A model generated the notes under the pieces. The model was not told the origin of the DNA. It saw nothing but the letters and a program-made list of their open reading frames with translations, and ran no database searches. From NCBI GenBank assembly GCA_016794465.1, contig JAEUKA010000081.1, forward strand, positions 1 to 64,000: a stretch of DNA of 64,000 bases, given 5' to 3'. A program made the position numbers and the translations under genes. Shown one piece after another: positions 25,960-34,666 of the stretch (position 1 is its first letter; each line of letters opens with the position of its first letter). The DNA comes from Myxococcales bacterium. GTDB taxonomy: Bacteria; Myxococcota_A; Polyangia; Palsa-1104; JAEUJZ01.

Positions 25960-27702
25960 TTAGGAATCAGTCGTCCGATTGTGTCTGAATCTTAGGATGT
26001 AGCGACTCAGGTGTTGTTTTACCGTTGTTCCGTCGGCAATGTTCAGTCGTCGCGCCAGCTCGGAGCAGTTGATGTTCTTGTGAATCTCATCAATTTGGGT
26101 GAGTCCCGTCGCGTGGGCGATAAACACCGGCTTGATATAGCGCTCGGTCAGCTGAGTAATCTGTCCCCAGCTCTTGGGCTGCTGTCCGTGATCGCGCACA
26201 AAGGCCGCCAGCGCAATCCCGACCAGATCTTCCCACTGGGAGGCATTCCCATCGGATGAGAGCTCGGACTCACGCACCGGAGTACGGACCTCACTGCGAC
26301 CGTCCCGCAACACAGAGCTACAGATGTCTGCGTCGATGCTCTGCGCCCGGCTGGTACTTGGGAGTCGCTCGATAAAGCTCTCTAGATCGCGAAAGTTGCC
26401 CGGCCACTCATACTCCATCACCCGACGGAGAGCCGCTGGACTCAAGGCATCGTGAACCTTGATCGTGCTGCCCTTGATGGTGCGACTGCGCAGCATCGCC
26501 AGCAGATCATCGGGTCGCAGACGCAGCGGCGGAACGTGGATGACCTTGCCCGCAATGCGATACCAAAGATCCTCGCGGAATCGGCCTTGGCGACACTGCG
26601 GATTGTCCAGCTCGACGTTGGTGGCACAGACAATCTGGACGTGAGCCCGGCGCGGTCGCGGATCACCCAGTCGCTGGTATTCCCCCTTGCTGTCCAGAAA
26701 GCGGAGCAGCGCTTTTTGAACCTCCAGATCCATCTCGCCGATCTCATCGAGAAACAGGGTTCCTTCGTGCGCTGTCTCAACGACTCCTGCAATGTCCGCC
26801 ACACAGCCTGTGAAGGAACCGCGCCGCGCCCCAAACAGCTGTGCAAACAGCAGACTCTCCTTCAGCAGGCCGCAGTTGAGCGACGCATACGGACCGCGAG
26901 TCTGCCGCGAGTGAATGTGATAGCAGCGCGCCAGCTGATCTTTGCCAACGCCCGTCGGACCAATCAGGACCACCCGTGTACCCCAGGCGGCAGCCTCGGC
27001 AATCTCGCGATGGACATCTCGGATCAGCGGCGAGGCGAGGACAAATCCCTCATCGTGGCCCTGCAGCTGTTCGAGACGCGAGTTTTCCGCCAAGATGTAC
27101 TGCTTCACTTCGTCGAGCACATCGTCCCAGCTCAGCTCCATCGTCGCGGTCGGCTTGGCAGTCACAAACAGCTGATTGCCGTCGGCCAGCATAAAGCTAC
27201 TGCCCCGCAGCGGAGTGTCATCAGAGCGCTGTCCTTTGGCCCGTAGCTGCAGGTCCGCATGGACTTCCATTCGCTGCAGCCAGCTCGTTAGCGAGGTCAC
27301 CACCGCCGCCGCAAACTCGTCCTCATGCTTCCACACGGCCCGCTGCGGAGACTCACGCTCGTCATCGTCCCCGCCATCCGGAGCGAGCTGCACTTCCACG
27401 TCGGCATTTGGCTCCAGCAAGGTTCGCTGCTGGGGCTGCAGGTGCAGTGTGGTGCCATTGCGGCTTGCCAGATCGAACAGCTGTACCGCTCCTTCATGGA
27501 GGAGGACCAGCAAGTGATTGGCCGACACGCGCTGAGAGGACAGCGGCACTTTGGTCAGGCTCACGTCCCGCAGGAGCAGCTGTAACAGATAAGGAAGCTT
27601 GGTCGGGTTTGGCTGCCGTCCGACGAGATACGCTGCGCCCGCAACCAGGGAAACAGTGACCAGCTTGTCTTCATCAGGAGCATTGATCCGTAGGTGTGGC
27701 AT
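25960..27702 (-). CDS. FHA-domain sigma54-type enhancer-binding regulator
   Basis: The 580-residue protein has an FHA-like N-terminus (SANHLLVLL, then LFDLASRNGT near residues 76-84) that would bind a phosphothreonine protein. An AAA+ domain follows with Walker A GPTGVGKD at 248-255, LFLDEIGEM (Walker B) and FREDLWYRI. A C-terminal helix-turn-helix ends the chain. FHA-AAA+ activators are common in myxobacteria downstream of Ser/Thr kinases. The sigma54-contact loop reads GSFTGC at 295-300 instead of GAFTGA, which may weaken or change sigma54 contact. Two kinase genes lie just downstream. The divergent gene at 27999 has a sigma54-type promoter and is the likely target. Confidence 0.88.
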   Translation of the reverse strand: MPHLRINAPDEDKLVTVSLVAGAAYLVGRQPNPTKLPYLLQLLLRDVSLTKVPLSSQRVSANHLLVLLHEGAVQLFDLASRNGTTLHLQPQQRTLLEPNADVEVQLAPDGGDDDERESPQRAVWKHEDEFAAAVVTSLTSWLQRMEVHADLQLRAKGQRSDDTPLRGSSFMLADGNQLFVTAKPTATMELSWDDVLDEVKQYILAENSRLEQLQGHDEGFVLASPLIRDVHREIAEAAAWGTRVVLIGPTGVGKDQLARCYHIHSRQTRGPYASLNCGLLKESLLFAQLFGARRGSFTGCVADIAGVVETAHEGTLFLDEIGEMDLEVQKALLRFLDSKGEYQRLGDPRPRRAHVQIVCATNVELDNPQCRQGRFREDLWYRIAGKVIHVPPLRLRPDDLLAMLRSRTIKGSTIKVHDALSPAALRRVMEYEWPGNFRDLESFIERLPSTSRAQSIDADICSSVLRDGRSEVRTPVRESELSSDGNASQWEDLVGIALAAFVRDHGQQPKSWGQITQLTERYIKPVFIAHATGLTQIDEIHKNINCSELARRLNIADGTTVKQHLSRYILRFRHNRTTDS

Positions 27703-27792
27703 AGGGGGCCGCCCACATTATATCCCGAATCCCGGGGCGTCCGAAGCATTCCCTGCGGCTCGGCGAGTCGGTCGCTGACTGCCTGCGACCGT

Positions 27793-27808
27793 GGCATAGG
27801 CCTTGCCT
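27793..27808 (+). promoter_or_regulatory. Sigma54 (-24/-12) promoter
   Basis: TGGCATAGGCCTTGCC has GG and GC separated by exactly ten bases and matches the TGGCACG-N4-TTGCW consensus well. It would start transcription near 27819, leaving a leader of about 180 bases before the DUF11 gene at 27999. The neighbouring divergent gene encodes a sigma54-type activator. Confidence 0.65.
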
Positions 27809-27998
27809 TCCTATCCAAGACGGATGCGTGCCAGGACTCCTACCGGGTTTGTGTTTACAGAGGCCCAGCGCTTGGCGGCGGCGGCCTCTGCTACCGGGGT
27901 GGGATTGCGGACACCGTCTCCGATCGGAGACGGAGGTCGCAGGGTACGGGGCGCGCCTACACAACACTAGGAACTGCAAGACGGGGAGGGACATCATC

Positions 27999-30947
27999 AT
28001 GAGTGCCAATTTCAAGAGAGTGGTTCGGAAGAAAAAGAACGGTGTAGCCAGGTGGCTTGGCGGACTTCTGGTGGGAGTGATCGGAGTCAGCGTGTTTGGC
28101 CAAGCGGAAGCGGCACCGACCCGGCGCTTCCAGACCGATGACCGAGGCAGCTTCATCGTGATTGGCAACACGGTCGGTCAGGACTGTCGCGCCGGTGTCC
28201 CGGCTCCGGTCGTTGGCACCACCAGCCTCCTGACCTGCGGAATCACTGGCCTTGGGGACTCTGGTATCGACGCATACTGGCGCTCTGATGCACCAGCCAG
28301 TGGTCAAGCGCAAGCCGGCATCCTCATTACGTCTCCCATCGCGCGCAGCACCGCCGTTCTGAGCCTGCCTGCCGGCGCCGCCGTGACCTACGCCCGCTTG
28401 TACTGGTCAACCCAGCGAGCCAGCGCCATCGGCAATGACACCGCACTCCTCGAGCGACCCGGCGGGCTCAGCCGTGTCATCACCGCGCAGGCTCCCGATG
28501 TCAAGAGCGTCAACTACAGCGGACTGAATTATTACCAAGCGTCTGCTGATGTCACGGCCATCGTGCGGACTGCGGGCAGCGGCCCGTTTCGAGTGGCCGG
28601 CTTCAACAGCGACGAGCTGGGCAATCTCCTCAACGATGTCACCTACAGCGCCTGGCACCTCTCGGTGTTTTATAAGCTCGACAGCGAGCCGGTGCGCCGC
28701 TTGACCTTGCACGACGGCTTCGATCTGCTCAGCAAAGGCAAAGTCAGCGCAGCCTTGTCCGGAATCTTGGTCCCCAGCACCGGTGCTGAAGGCCGCTTGG
28801 GCCTTATCGCTTACGAGGGCGATGCCGACATCAAAGGAGACGCCCTCCGCATCAACGGCACCGCGATCAGCGATGCGCAGAACCCCATCGACAACGTCTT
28901 CAACAGCACGCGCTCTCGCCTGGGCAGCCCGGTCAGTGTCGCGGGCGACTTGCCGCAGCTTACCGGCGGTCCCGCGAGCATGAGCGGCGTCGACCTGGAT
29001 GTCCTCGACATCACCGCGAACCTCAAGGCCGGCGACACCCAGCTTGCCGTCGAAGCCGAAACAAATGGCGACGAGGTCTTCCTGGGCGGACTGCTCACCA
29101 GCATCACCTCGGTGCGGCCGGTGCTCTCGGGCAGTGCCAAGACGTTTGTCAACTTGACGCGCAGCGACGGACGCACGCTGCCTGGCGACCAGATCGAGTA
29201 CACGCTGACGGTCAGCAACGCCGGCTCGGATGGCGCAGTGAACGTCGTGGTGACGGACGCACTGCCGACGCAGGTGACGTTTGTGCCCGGCTCGCTGCGG
29301 GTGGTGACGGGACCGAACACCGGCAACAAGACTGACGCGGTGGGCGATGATCAAGCCGAGTACGTTGCCGGCACCCGAACGGTCGTCGCGCGCCTGGGAA
29401 CGGGTGCAACAGGCACCCAAGGTGGCACGATGACCACCACCGATGGTCCGTCGTCTCTGGCCTTCCGAGTCACCGTCAATGCGGGCGCGATGGGCCTGGT
29501 GTCCAACCAAGCCACCATCAGCGGCCAGGGTCAGACTGCGACGGCCCAGGGCAACACCGAGCCCTCGACGTGGCCGACCGGCAACGGCAGCGGACCGGGA
29601 ATTCCCACCGTGTTTCAGATCTCGACCTGCGCGACCAGCAACGACTGTCCGATAAGCGCTCCGGTCTGCGATACCAGCGCCAGCCCGCCGCAGTGTGTCT
29701 GCCGCATGGACAGTGACTGCCCCAGCGGAACGATCTGTAACGCGGTCAGCAAGATCTGCACGCAGTGCTCGGCCACCAACACCACCAACTGCCTGCCCAC
29801 CTCGACGGGCGGCGCGTGTCTGCCCGGTGGTGTCTGCGGCTGTAACACCAACACCGACTGTGGCGGTCGCACCTGTGACCAGGCCACCAAGACCTGTCCA
29901 GCGGTCAGCACCGATCTGGTCGTGTCGCTGTCTCGTCAGCCCAGCGGGACCAGCCTGTCACCGGGGAGCCAAGTCACCTACACGGTCGGCGTCAAAAACA
30001 ACAGCAGCGTTCCGATTCTCGGGGGCACCTTGAGCGACGCGTTCCGTCCGACCCCGTCCGCGCAGAGCGGCATTACCTGGACCTGCACTGGCAGTGGCGG
30101 CGCCGTCTGCCCGTCCGCATCGGGCACCGGCAGCCTGCCCGTGGTGCTGAACCTGCCGGCGGGTGCGCAGCTGAACTACACCGTAAAGACCACGCTCCCG
30201 ACGGCTCAGATGAGTATGTCGGTGGACTACACCGTCACCGCAACGCCCCCGCGCGGCTACTTGGACACAAACCCCATCGACAACGTCGCCAGCAATAGCG
30301 TCCTGATCGTACCGGCGGGCCCGGACTTGGTGGTGACCGTGACCGAGACGAAGTCGCCGACCGACACAACGGTAAGCTACGCCATCAACGTCCACAACAA
30401 CGGCCCCGGCCCAGCGGACGGAGCCACCGTGATCTACGACATTCCTGCTGGGGCTACGCTGCAAGCTGTGAGTGCGGGGCCTGGTTGGACTTGTCTGTCG
30501 ACGATGCAGCGGGTGACTTGTACGCGGACCGCCCCGATTGGTGCCAATGAGGACGCTTCGCCGATTGTCATCAAGGTACTGCCACCGGCCGGAGCCCAGA
30601 CCATTCCTGTCGAGGTCACCGTCTCTGGCACCGACAGTCAGGGCAGTCCCGTCTCGGACCCTGACCCCAGCAGCAACACCGTTTCTCGCACCACCGATGT
30701 GGAGAAGCTTCGGCTGTCGGGGGGCGGTCTGGCCTTCGGCTGCAGCATCAGTCACACCGAGAGCGAGTCTGCACACGCAGGGACCCTGGCGCTGTTCATT
30801 GTGCTGCTCGTTGGCAGTGCGTTTTTGAAGCTGCGGCTCCAGCGTCGCCGCGCTGCTCGAGCATCGTTCCTTCACCTGGGTCCACTGCTGGACAACATTC
30901 CGGAAGCTACACGCGAATCAAGATGGTCACCAAGCCATCGAAGGTAG
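27999..30947 (+). CDS. Large DUF11-repeat surface protein with MYXO-CTERM-like tail
   Basis: The 982-residue protein has a signal peptide with a basic start (VVRKKKNG) and cleavage near GQAEA. A beta-rich domain of about 320 residues follows. DUF11-type repeats come next, with phrases such as GDQIEYTLTVSNAGSDGAVN and TVSYAINVHNNGPGPADG. Between repeats lies a Cys-rich stretch resembling CxxDxDCP repeats (CRMDSDCPSGTICN). Near residue 913 the chain reads AFGCS, then a transmembrane helix, then an Arg cluster, the layout of MYXO-CTERM sorting tags, but about 35 more residues follow. GGGGAGGG before the ATG at 27999 fixes the start. It is probably a cell-surface or matrix protein. Its 3' end overlaps the convergent gene by 41 bp. 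Confidence 0.85.
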   Translation: MSANFKRVVRKKKNGVARWLGGLLVGVIGVSVFGQAEAAPTRRFQTDDRGSFIVIGNTVGQDCRAGVPAPVVGTTSLLTCGITGLGDSGIDAYWRSDAPASGQAQAGILITSPIARSTAVLSLPAGAAVTYARLYWSTQRASAIGNDTALLERPGGLSRVITAQAPDVKSVNYSGLNYYQASADVTAIVRTAGSGPFRVAGFNSDELGNLLNDVTYSAWHLSVFYKLDSEPVRRLTLHDGFDLLSKGKVSAALSGILVPSTGAEGRLGLIAYEGDADIKGDALRINGTAISDAQNPIDNVFNSTRSRLGSPVSVAGDLPQLTGGPASMSGVDLDVLDITANLKAGDTQLAVEAETNGDEVFLGGLLTSITSVRPVLSGSAKTFVNLTRSDGRTLPGDQIEYTLTVSNAGSDGAVNVVVTDALPTQVTFVPGSLRVVTGPNTGNKTDAVGDDQAEYVAGTRTVVARLGTGATGTQGGTMTTTDGPSSLAFRVTVNAGAMGLVSNQATISGQGQTATAQGNTEPSTWPTGNGSGPGIPTVFQISTCATSNDCPISAPVCDTSASPPQCVCRMDSDCPSGTICNAVSKICTQCSATNTTNCLPTSTGGACLPGGVCGCNTNTDCGGRTCDQATKTCPAVSTDLVVSLSRQPSGTSLSPGSQVTYTVGVKNNSSVPILGGTLSDAFRPTPSAQSGITWTCTGSGGAVCPSASGTGSLPVVLNLPAGAQLNYTVKTTLPTAQMSMSVDYTVTATPPRGYLDTNPIDNVASNSVLIVPAGPDLVVTVTETKSPTDTTVSYAINVHNNGPGPADGATVIYDIPAGATLQAVSAGPGWTCLSTMQRVTCTRTAPIGANEDASPIVIKVLPPAGAQTIPVEVTVSGTDSQGSPVSDPDPSSNTVSRTTDVEKLRLSGGGLAFGCSISHTESESAHAGTLALFIVLLVGSAFLKLRLQRRRAARASFLHLGPLLDNIPEATRESRWSPSHRR

Positions 30948-31545
30948 TGTCGTTCGCGGGCAGCCGCCCCACCGCCGCCGAGCTGATTCGCGATCCTTCC
31001 TTGATGTACGGAACCAGATCGACCTCGGGATAACAGGTCAAGGTGAGCTTGGTGGCGCCTTTGGGAACGCTCAACAAGTCGGCTACTTTCTGCTTGGTGA
31101 GCGTCGTTCCGGACTTGGTGCTCTCAACAAACAGCTCGATGCGATCCACAAAGTCGAAGTTGTCTGTGCTGCGCGGCGGATTCGGAATGTTGGTCAGCTG
31201 AAAGGACAGTCCGGTCAGTCCCGCCGAGTCCGCTGGCCCTGTTCCGCGCGCCTTGGTTTCTTGATCGAGGTTGATCTGCAGCGCAAACGGACTGGGAAGG
31301 AAGGCTCCCAGCACGCCCGCCAGGATGTTTCCCATGATCTTCTGTTCGGGAATCGGCTGACTCACACTGAAGCTGAGCGCGCCACAGCCTGACTCGGCCA
31401 GCATCACCACAGACGGAGCCACGTACAGACCGACCGCCAGGGTGGCACAGGTCCGCAGAGACTCCCTACGACTCATTCCTTCGGTACGACTCATTCCTTC
31501 GGTACGACTCATTCCCGTCTTTACGTACTGCTCTCTGTTCCGCAT
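30907..31545 (-). CDS. Exported protein with Tat-like signal and repeated MSRTEG N-terminus
   Basis: The 212-residue protein opens with a basic leader that repeats MSRTEG twice. SRRESLRT, a plausible twin-arginine motif, then precedes a hydrophobic stretch (CATLAVGLYVAPSVVML). The mature part has no family I recognise; it is rich in beta-prone segments and ends in ILIRV. GGAG upstream supports the ATG at 31545. Each MSRTEG unit supplies another in-frame ATG, so shorter products are possible. It converges on the DUF11 surface protein and overlaps its end, so the two may be functionally linked. Confidence 0.75.
   Translation of the reverse strand: MRNREQYVKTGMSRTEGMSRTEGMSRRESLRTCATLAVGLYVAPSVVMLAESGCGALSFSVSQPIPEQKIMGNILAGVLGAFLPSPFALQINLDQETKARGTGPADSAGLTGLSFQLTNIPNPPRSTDNFDFVDRIELFVESTKSGTTLTKQKVADLLSVPKGATKLTLTCYPEVDLVPYIKEGSRISSAAVGRLPANDTTFDGLVTILIRV
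31469..31515. repeat. 18-bp in-frame tandem repeat, 2.6 copies
   Basis: The unit CGACTCATTCCTTCGGTA starts at 31469 and 31487, with a partial copy at 31505. On the minus strand it encodes MSRTEG, MSRTEG, MSR. A change in copy number keeps the reading frame and changes the number of start codons and the length before the Tat motif. Confidence 0.9.
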
Positions 31546-31592
31546 CGTGAGACTCCTTGGTAGTCCTTGCTGAAACATGTTACACGTAGATC

Positions 31593-31931
31593 GTGCGCTC
31601 TGCGCTTGCCACACTCCTGTGCGTCCTCGCGATGCTGCTGACCAGCAGTGGCGGACTCTCTGTGGGCGCAGGCGCGACCGAGTTTGGCATCACCGGACCT
31701 GCTGATCGTCAAGCGGTGGTGATGCGCGGCAGTGCCAGCTCGCAGCCTCACTGGGTATCTGGCAAGCAGTCCAAGCGCGGACTTGGACCTCTGCCCACGC
31801 TGTTTGTCCTTCCCACCGCGCTGCGGATTGCTTGGGAATCGACCTATCAGCCCACTCCTGCGACTCCTACCGGAAGGCTCCTGGGAATTGGCGCTTTCCG
31901 TACCTACTCTGCTCGTGCTCCGCCGGTCTAA
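31593..31931 (+). CDS. Small secreted protein of unknown function
   Basis: The 112-residue frame starts at a GTG and opens with a good signal peptide (ALATLLCVLAMLLTSSGGLSVGAGA). A soluble part of about 85 residues follows with no recognised domain. Codon choice looks like that of neighbouring genes. No clear ribosome-binding site precedes the GTG, which lowers confidence. It is followed after 67 bp by the small membrane protein at 31999. Confidence 0.5.
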   Translation: MRSALATLLCVLAMLLTSSGGLSVGAGATEFGITGPADRQAVVMRGSASSQPHWVSGKQSKRGLGPLPTLFVLPTALRIAWESTYQPTPATPTGRLLGIGAFRTYSARAPPV

Positions 31932-31998
31932 CGCTTCGCTTCCCATTCCCAAAGAAGTGACCACTCCCAGCTGGTACAACAGCGAAAGGAGTCCGATC

Positions 31999-32133
31999 AT
32001 GCGTGAGCAAGAGTCCGTGGACCGCGAGGTCGATGGAGAGGACCCGCGTCCGCCCAGTGGCAAAGGTGCGACAGTCATCGCCGTGCTGGCGCTTGTACTG
32101 CTCGTGATCCTGATTGCTACCAACATGAACTAG
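31999..32133 (+). CDS. Small single-helix membrane protein (44 residues)
   Basis: AAAGGAG at 31985-31991 precedes the ATG at the right distance. The protein has an acidic 20-residue head (MREQESVDREVDGED) and one C-terminal helix (ATVIAVLALVLLVILIATN). This is the layout of small accessory subunits or tail-anchored regulators. No homologue is recognised. The region also holds a longer overlapping frame from 31732 that has no start signal. Confidence 0.65.
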   Translation: MREQESVDREVDGEDPRPPSGKGATVIAVLALVLLVILIATNMN

Positions 32134-32248
32134 GCGCGTATCCCAGCGCGGCTTCAGGTCATTCCTGCGAGCGCTGGGAACGCGCGTACAATGGTCGACA
32201 CGATGCCCACAAGAGGCGTTGCTTCTGACCTGGAAGAAGAGAGAGCCC

Positions 32249-32449
32249 ATGAGCAGTCCCATCATCGCTGCGCTGAGTGCCTTTGGTCGGCGACGCCAGT
32301 GTCCGCGCTGTGGTCATCGGCAGACCGTGCCTGTCACCGTCGCAGATCAGACCGTGCAGTGTCGCAAGTGTGGGGAACCCATCCCGGTTCCCAAAGAGAG
32401 TCCGCCCAAGTCGTCCAAGCCTCCCAAGTCGTCCAAGCCTCCCAAGTAG
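32249..32449 (+). CDS. Small zinc-ribbon protein with Lys-Pro tail
   Basis: The 66-residue protein has two Cys pairs, CPRCGH and CRKCGE, forming a likely zinc ribbon. The basic tail repeats PPKSSK. A purine-rich stretch (GAAGAAGAGAGAG) is just upstream of the ATG at 32249. It lies 30 bp before the antiporter gene in the same direction, probably in one transcript. Function unknown; nucleic-acid or protein binding is possible. Confidence 0.7.
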   Translation: MSSPIIAALSAFGRRRQCPRCGHRQTVPVTVADQTVQCRKCGEPIPVPKESPPKSSKPPKSSKPPK

Positions 32450-32479
32450 GAAAGTCAAGCGGAGGAAGAGGAGCCCAAC

Positions 32480-34612
32480 GTGGATGCCCACTCGTTTTTG
32501 AAAGCCCTGGCGACAGTGCTGTGTGTGGCCGGCGTGACCACCGTGCTGTTTCACAGGCTCCGCTTGCCGGTGGTGCTGGGTTATGTGCTGGCCGGCATGG
32601 TGGTCGGTCCCTACGTTCCGATTCCCATTGATGCGGATCACACGATTGTCTCGACGCTGTCCGAGCTGGGGGTGATCCTGCTGATGTTTTCGCTGGGACT
32701 GGAGTTTAGCATCCGCAAGCTGGTGCGCGTCGGGCCCACCGCCGGTCTGGTGATGATCATCGAGGTGAGCTGCATGCTCTGGCTCGGTTACCTGACCGGC
32801 AGACTGCTCGGCTTTACTCCGGTCGAGTCGATCTTCACCGGCGCGATTGTCTCGATCTCCAGCACGATGATTGTGGCCAAGACGTTTGCGGAAAAGCGGC
32901 CCGATAAGCAGCACGCCGAGCTGGTGTTCGGAGTCCTGGTCTTCGAGGACTTGATGGCGATCCTGCTGCTTGCGGCGCTGACGGCGCTGTCGGTAGGGAG
33001 TCTGTCTGCCTCCGCACTCCTCTCCACGATGGGACGGCTGGGACTGTTTCTGCTGGGTCTGGGGGTGCTGGGAATCCTGCTCATTCCGCGCGGTCTGCGC
33101 TACATCGCTTCGCTGGGTAGCAACGAGGTTCTGCTGGTCACCAGTGTGGGTCTGTGTTTCGGAATCTCGCTGCTCGCGCAAGCGCTGGGCTACTCGGTCG
33201 CGCTCGGCGCCTTTCTGTCCGGCTCGCTGGTGGCCGAGTCCGGGGAAGGCAAGCGGATCGAGCCGCTGGTGCATCCGCTCCGCGATCTGTTTGGCGCGGT
33301 GTTCTTCGTCTCGGTCGGGATGATGATCGATCCATCGGTGATCGTTCATCACGCCAAAGAGGGCGCGGTGCTGACCGTCATCGTGGTGGTGGGCAAGATC
33401 CTCGGCGTCTCACTCGGCGCATTCCTGACCGGACACAGCATCCGCGCTTCGCTGCAAGCGGCCCTGACACTGGCGCAGATCGGAGAGTTTTCGTTCATCA
33501 TCGCGAGCGTTGGCTACACGCAGAAAGCGACGGGAGCCTTTCTGTATCCGTTGGCGGTGGCAGTGTCAGTGGTGACGGCGCTTTTGACCCCGCTTCTGTC
33601 GCGCGCAGCGGTTCCGTTTGCGATGTATGTCGATCGGCGCTTGCCGAGGCCGCTGCAGACCTTTGTCGCGCTCTATGGCTCGTGGGTGGAGCGGCTCCGC
33701 AAGCAGTCGATTACCAGCCGCACCGGGGTACGTCGCCTGGTGGGGCTTGTCGCGATCGATGTGCTGGGACTGGCGCTGCTGGCGATCTGTGCCTCGGTGG
33801 GTGCTCGTCGGGTAGACACGCTGCTGCTGGGGGGACGGGCGCTGACTCCGGTGGTGGCCAAAGTGGCGATTGCGCTTTTGGCACTGGCGCTGTCACTGCC
33901 GTGCTGGATCGGGCTGGTGCGCTCAGCCCGGCAGCTGGGTCAGGTGCTGGCCGCACGCGTGATTCCGACGCCGACTGCCGGGTCTGGGTCCGCTCAGTCT
34001 GCACCTCCCGTCGATCTGGGAGCCGCTCCCCGCCGCGCCCTGGCGCTGTCTTTGCAACTGCTGGTGCTGCTGCTCGCGGGCGCTCCACTTTTGGCCTTTA
34101 CCCAGCCGTTTTTGCCGTCGATGTCGAGCTATCTGGGCGTCCTTTTGTGGCTGGCCCTGGCGGTGCTGTTCGGCGTCGCGTTCTGGCGCAGTGCCCAAAA
34201 CCTGCTCGGACATGTTCACGCCGGCGCCCAAGCCATGCTGGAGTCGCTGGCTGCGCAAGGAACCGCTTCATCCGACGACGCTCATTCCCACAGTGCTCCC
34301 GATGCGGTACTTCCATCGCTGCTGGAAGGAATGGGCTCTTGGGCGACCGAGCGGCTGCAAGACGGCGATCCTTCGATCGGCAAGTCGCTGGCGCAGCTCA
34401 ACCTGCGCGGCCTGACCGGCGCTACTGTCCTGGCGATTCAGCGTCTTGATGGTGGTGTCGCGGCTCCGGGCGCTGGGGAGGTGCTGCGAGCTGGCGATGT
34501 CGTGGTCTTGGCCGGCAGTGCAGCGTCCCTCGACAGTGCCCGCAAGCTGCTGCGCGAGTCGCACCACAGCCAAGATGAGAGCGGCTACGAGTTCTTCGCC
34601 ATCACCCCGTAG
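32480..34612 (+). CDS. Kef-type monovalent cation:proton antiporter (CPA2) with TrkA-C domain
   Basis: The 710-residue protein has 12 or more helices of the CPA2 fold, with conserved VVLGYVLAGMVVGP, MFSLGLEFS, SISSTMIVAKTF and VFEDLMAI. The ALTLAQIGEFSFIIA segment supplies further transport residues. A second membrane region follows, and a C-terminal TrkA-C regulatory domain of about 75 residues (GKSLAQLNLRGLTGATVLAI). It probably exchanges K+ or Na+ for H+. The GTG at 32480 follows a purine-rich site (GAGGAAGAGGAG). No TrkA-N NAD-binding domain is seen. Confidence 0.92.
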   Translation: MDAHSFLKALATVLCVAGVTTVLFHRLRLPVVLGYVLAGMVVGPYVPIPIDADHTIVSTLSELGVILLMFSLGLEFSIRKLVRVGPTAGLVMIIEVSCMLWLGYLTGRLLGFTPVESIFTGAIVSISSTMIVAKTFAEKRPDKQHAELVFGVLVFEDLMAILLLAALTALSVGSLSASALLSTMGRLGLFLLGLGVLGILLIPRGLRYIASLGSNEVLLVTSVGLCFGISLLAQALGYSVALGAFLSGSLVAESGEGKRIEPLVHPLRDLFGAVFFVSVGMMIDPSVIVHHAKEGAVLTVIVVVGKILGVSLGAFLTGHSIRASLQAALTLAQIGEFSFIIASVGYTQKATGAFLYPLAVAVSVVTALLTPLLSRAAVPFAMYVDRRLPRPLQTFVALYGSWVERLRKQSITSRTGVRRLVGLVAIDVLGLALLAICASVGARRVDTLLLGGRALTPVVAKVAIALLALALSLPCWIGLVRSARQLGQVLAARVIPTPTAGSGSAQSAPPVDLGAAPRRALALSLQLLVLLLAGAPLLAFTQPFLPSMSSYLGVLLWLALAVLFGVAFWRSAQNLLGHVHAGAQAMLESLAAQGTASSDDAHSHSAPDAVLPSLLEGMGSWATERLQDGDPSIGKSLAQLNLRGLTGATVLAIQRLDGGVAAPGAGEVLRAGDVVVLAGSAASLDSARKLLRESHHSQDESGYEFFAITP

Positions 34613-34666
34613 CCAAAACCCCCCCAACCACCTGAGCGCGAAAGAGAAGTCAGAGAAGGAGTCTGC

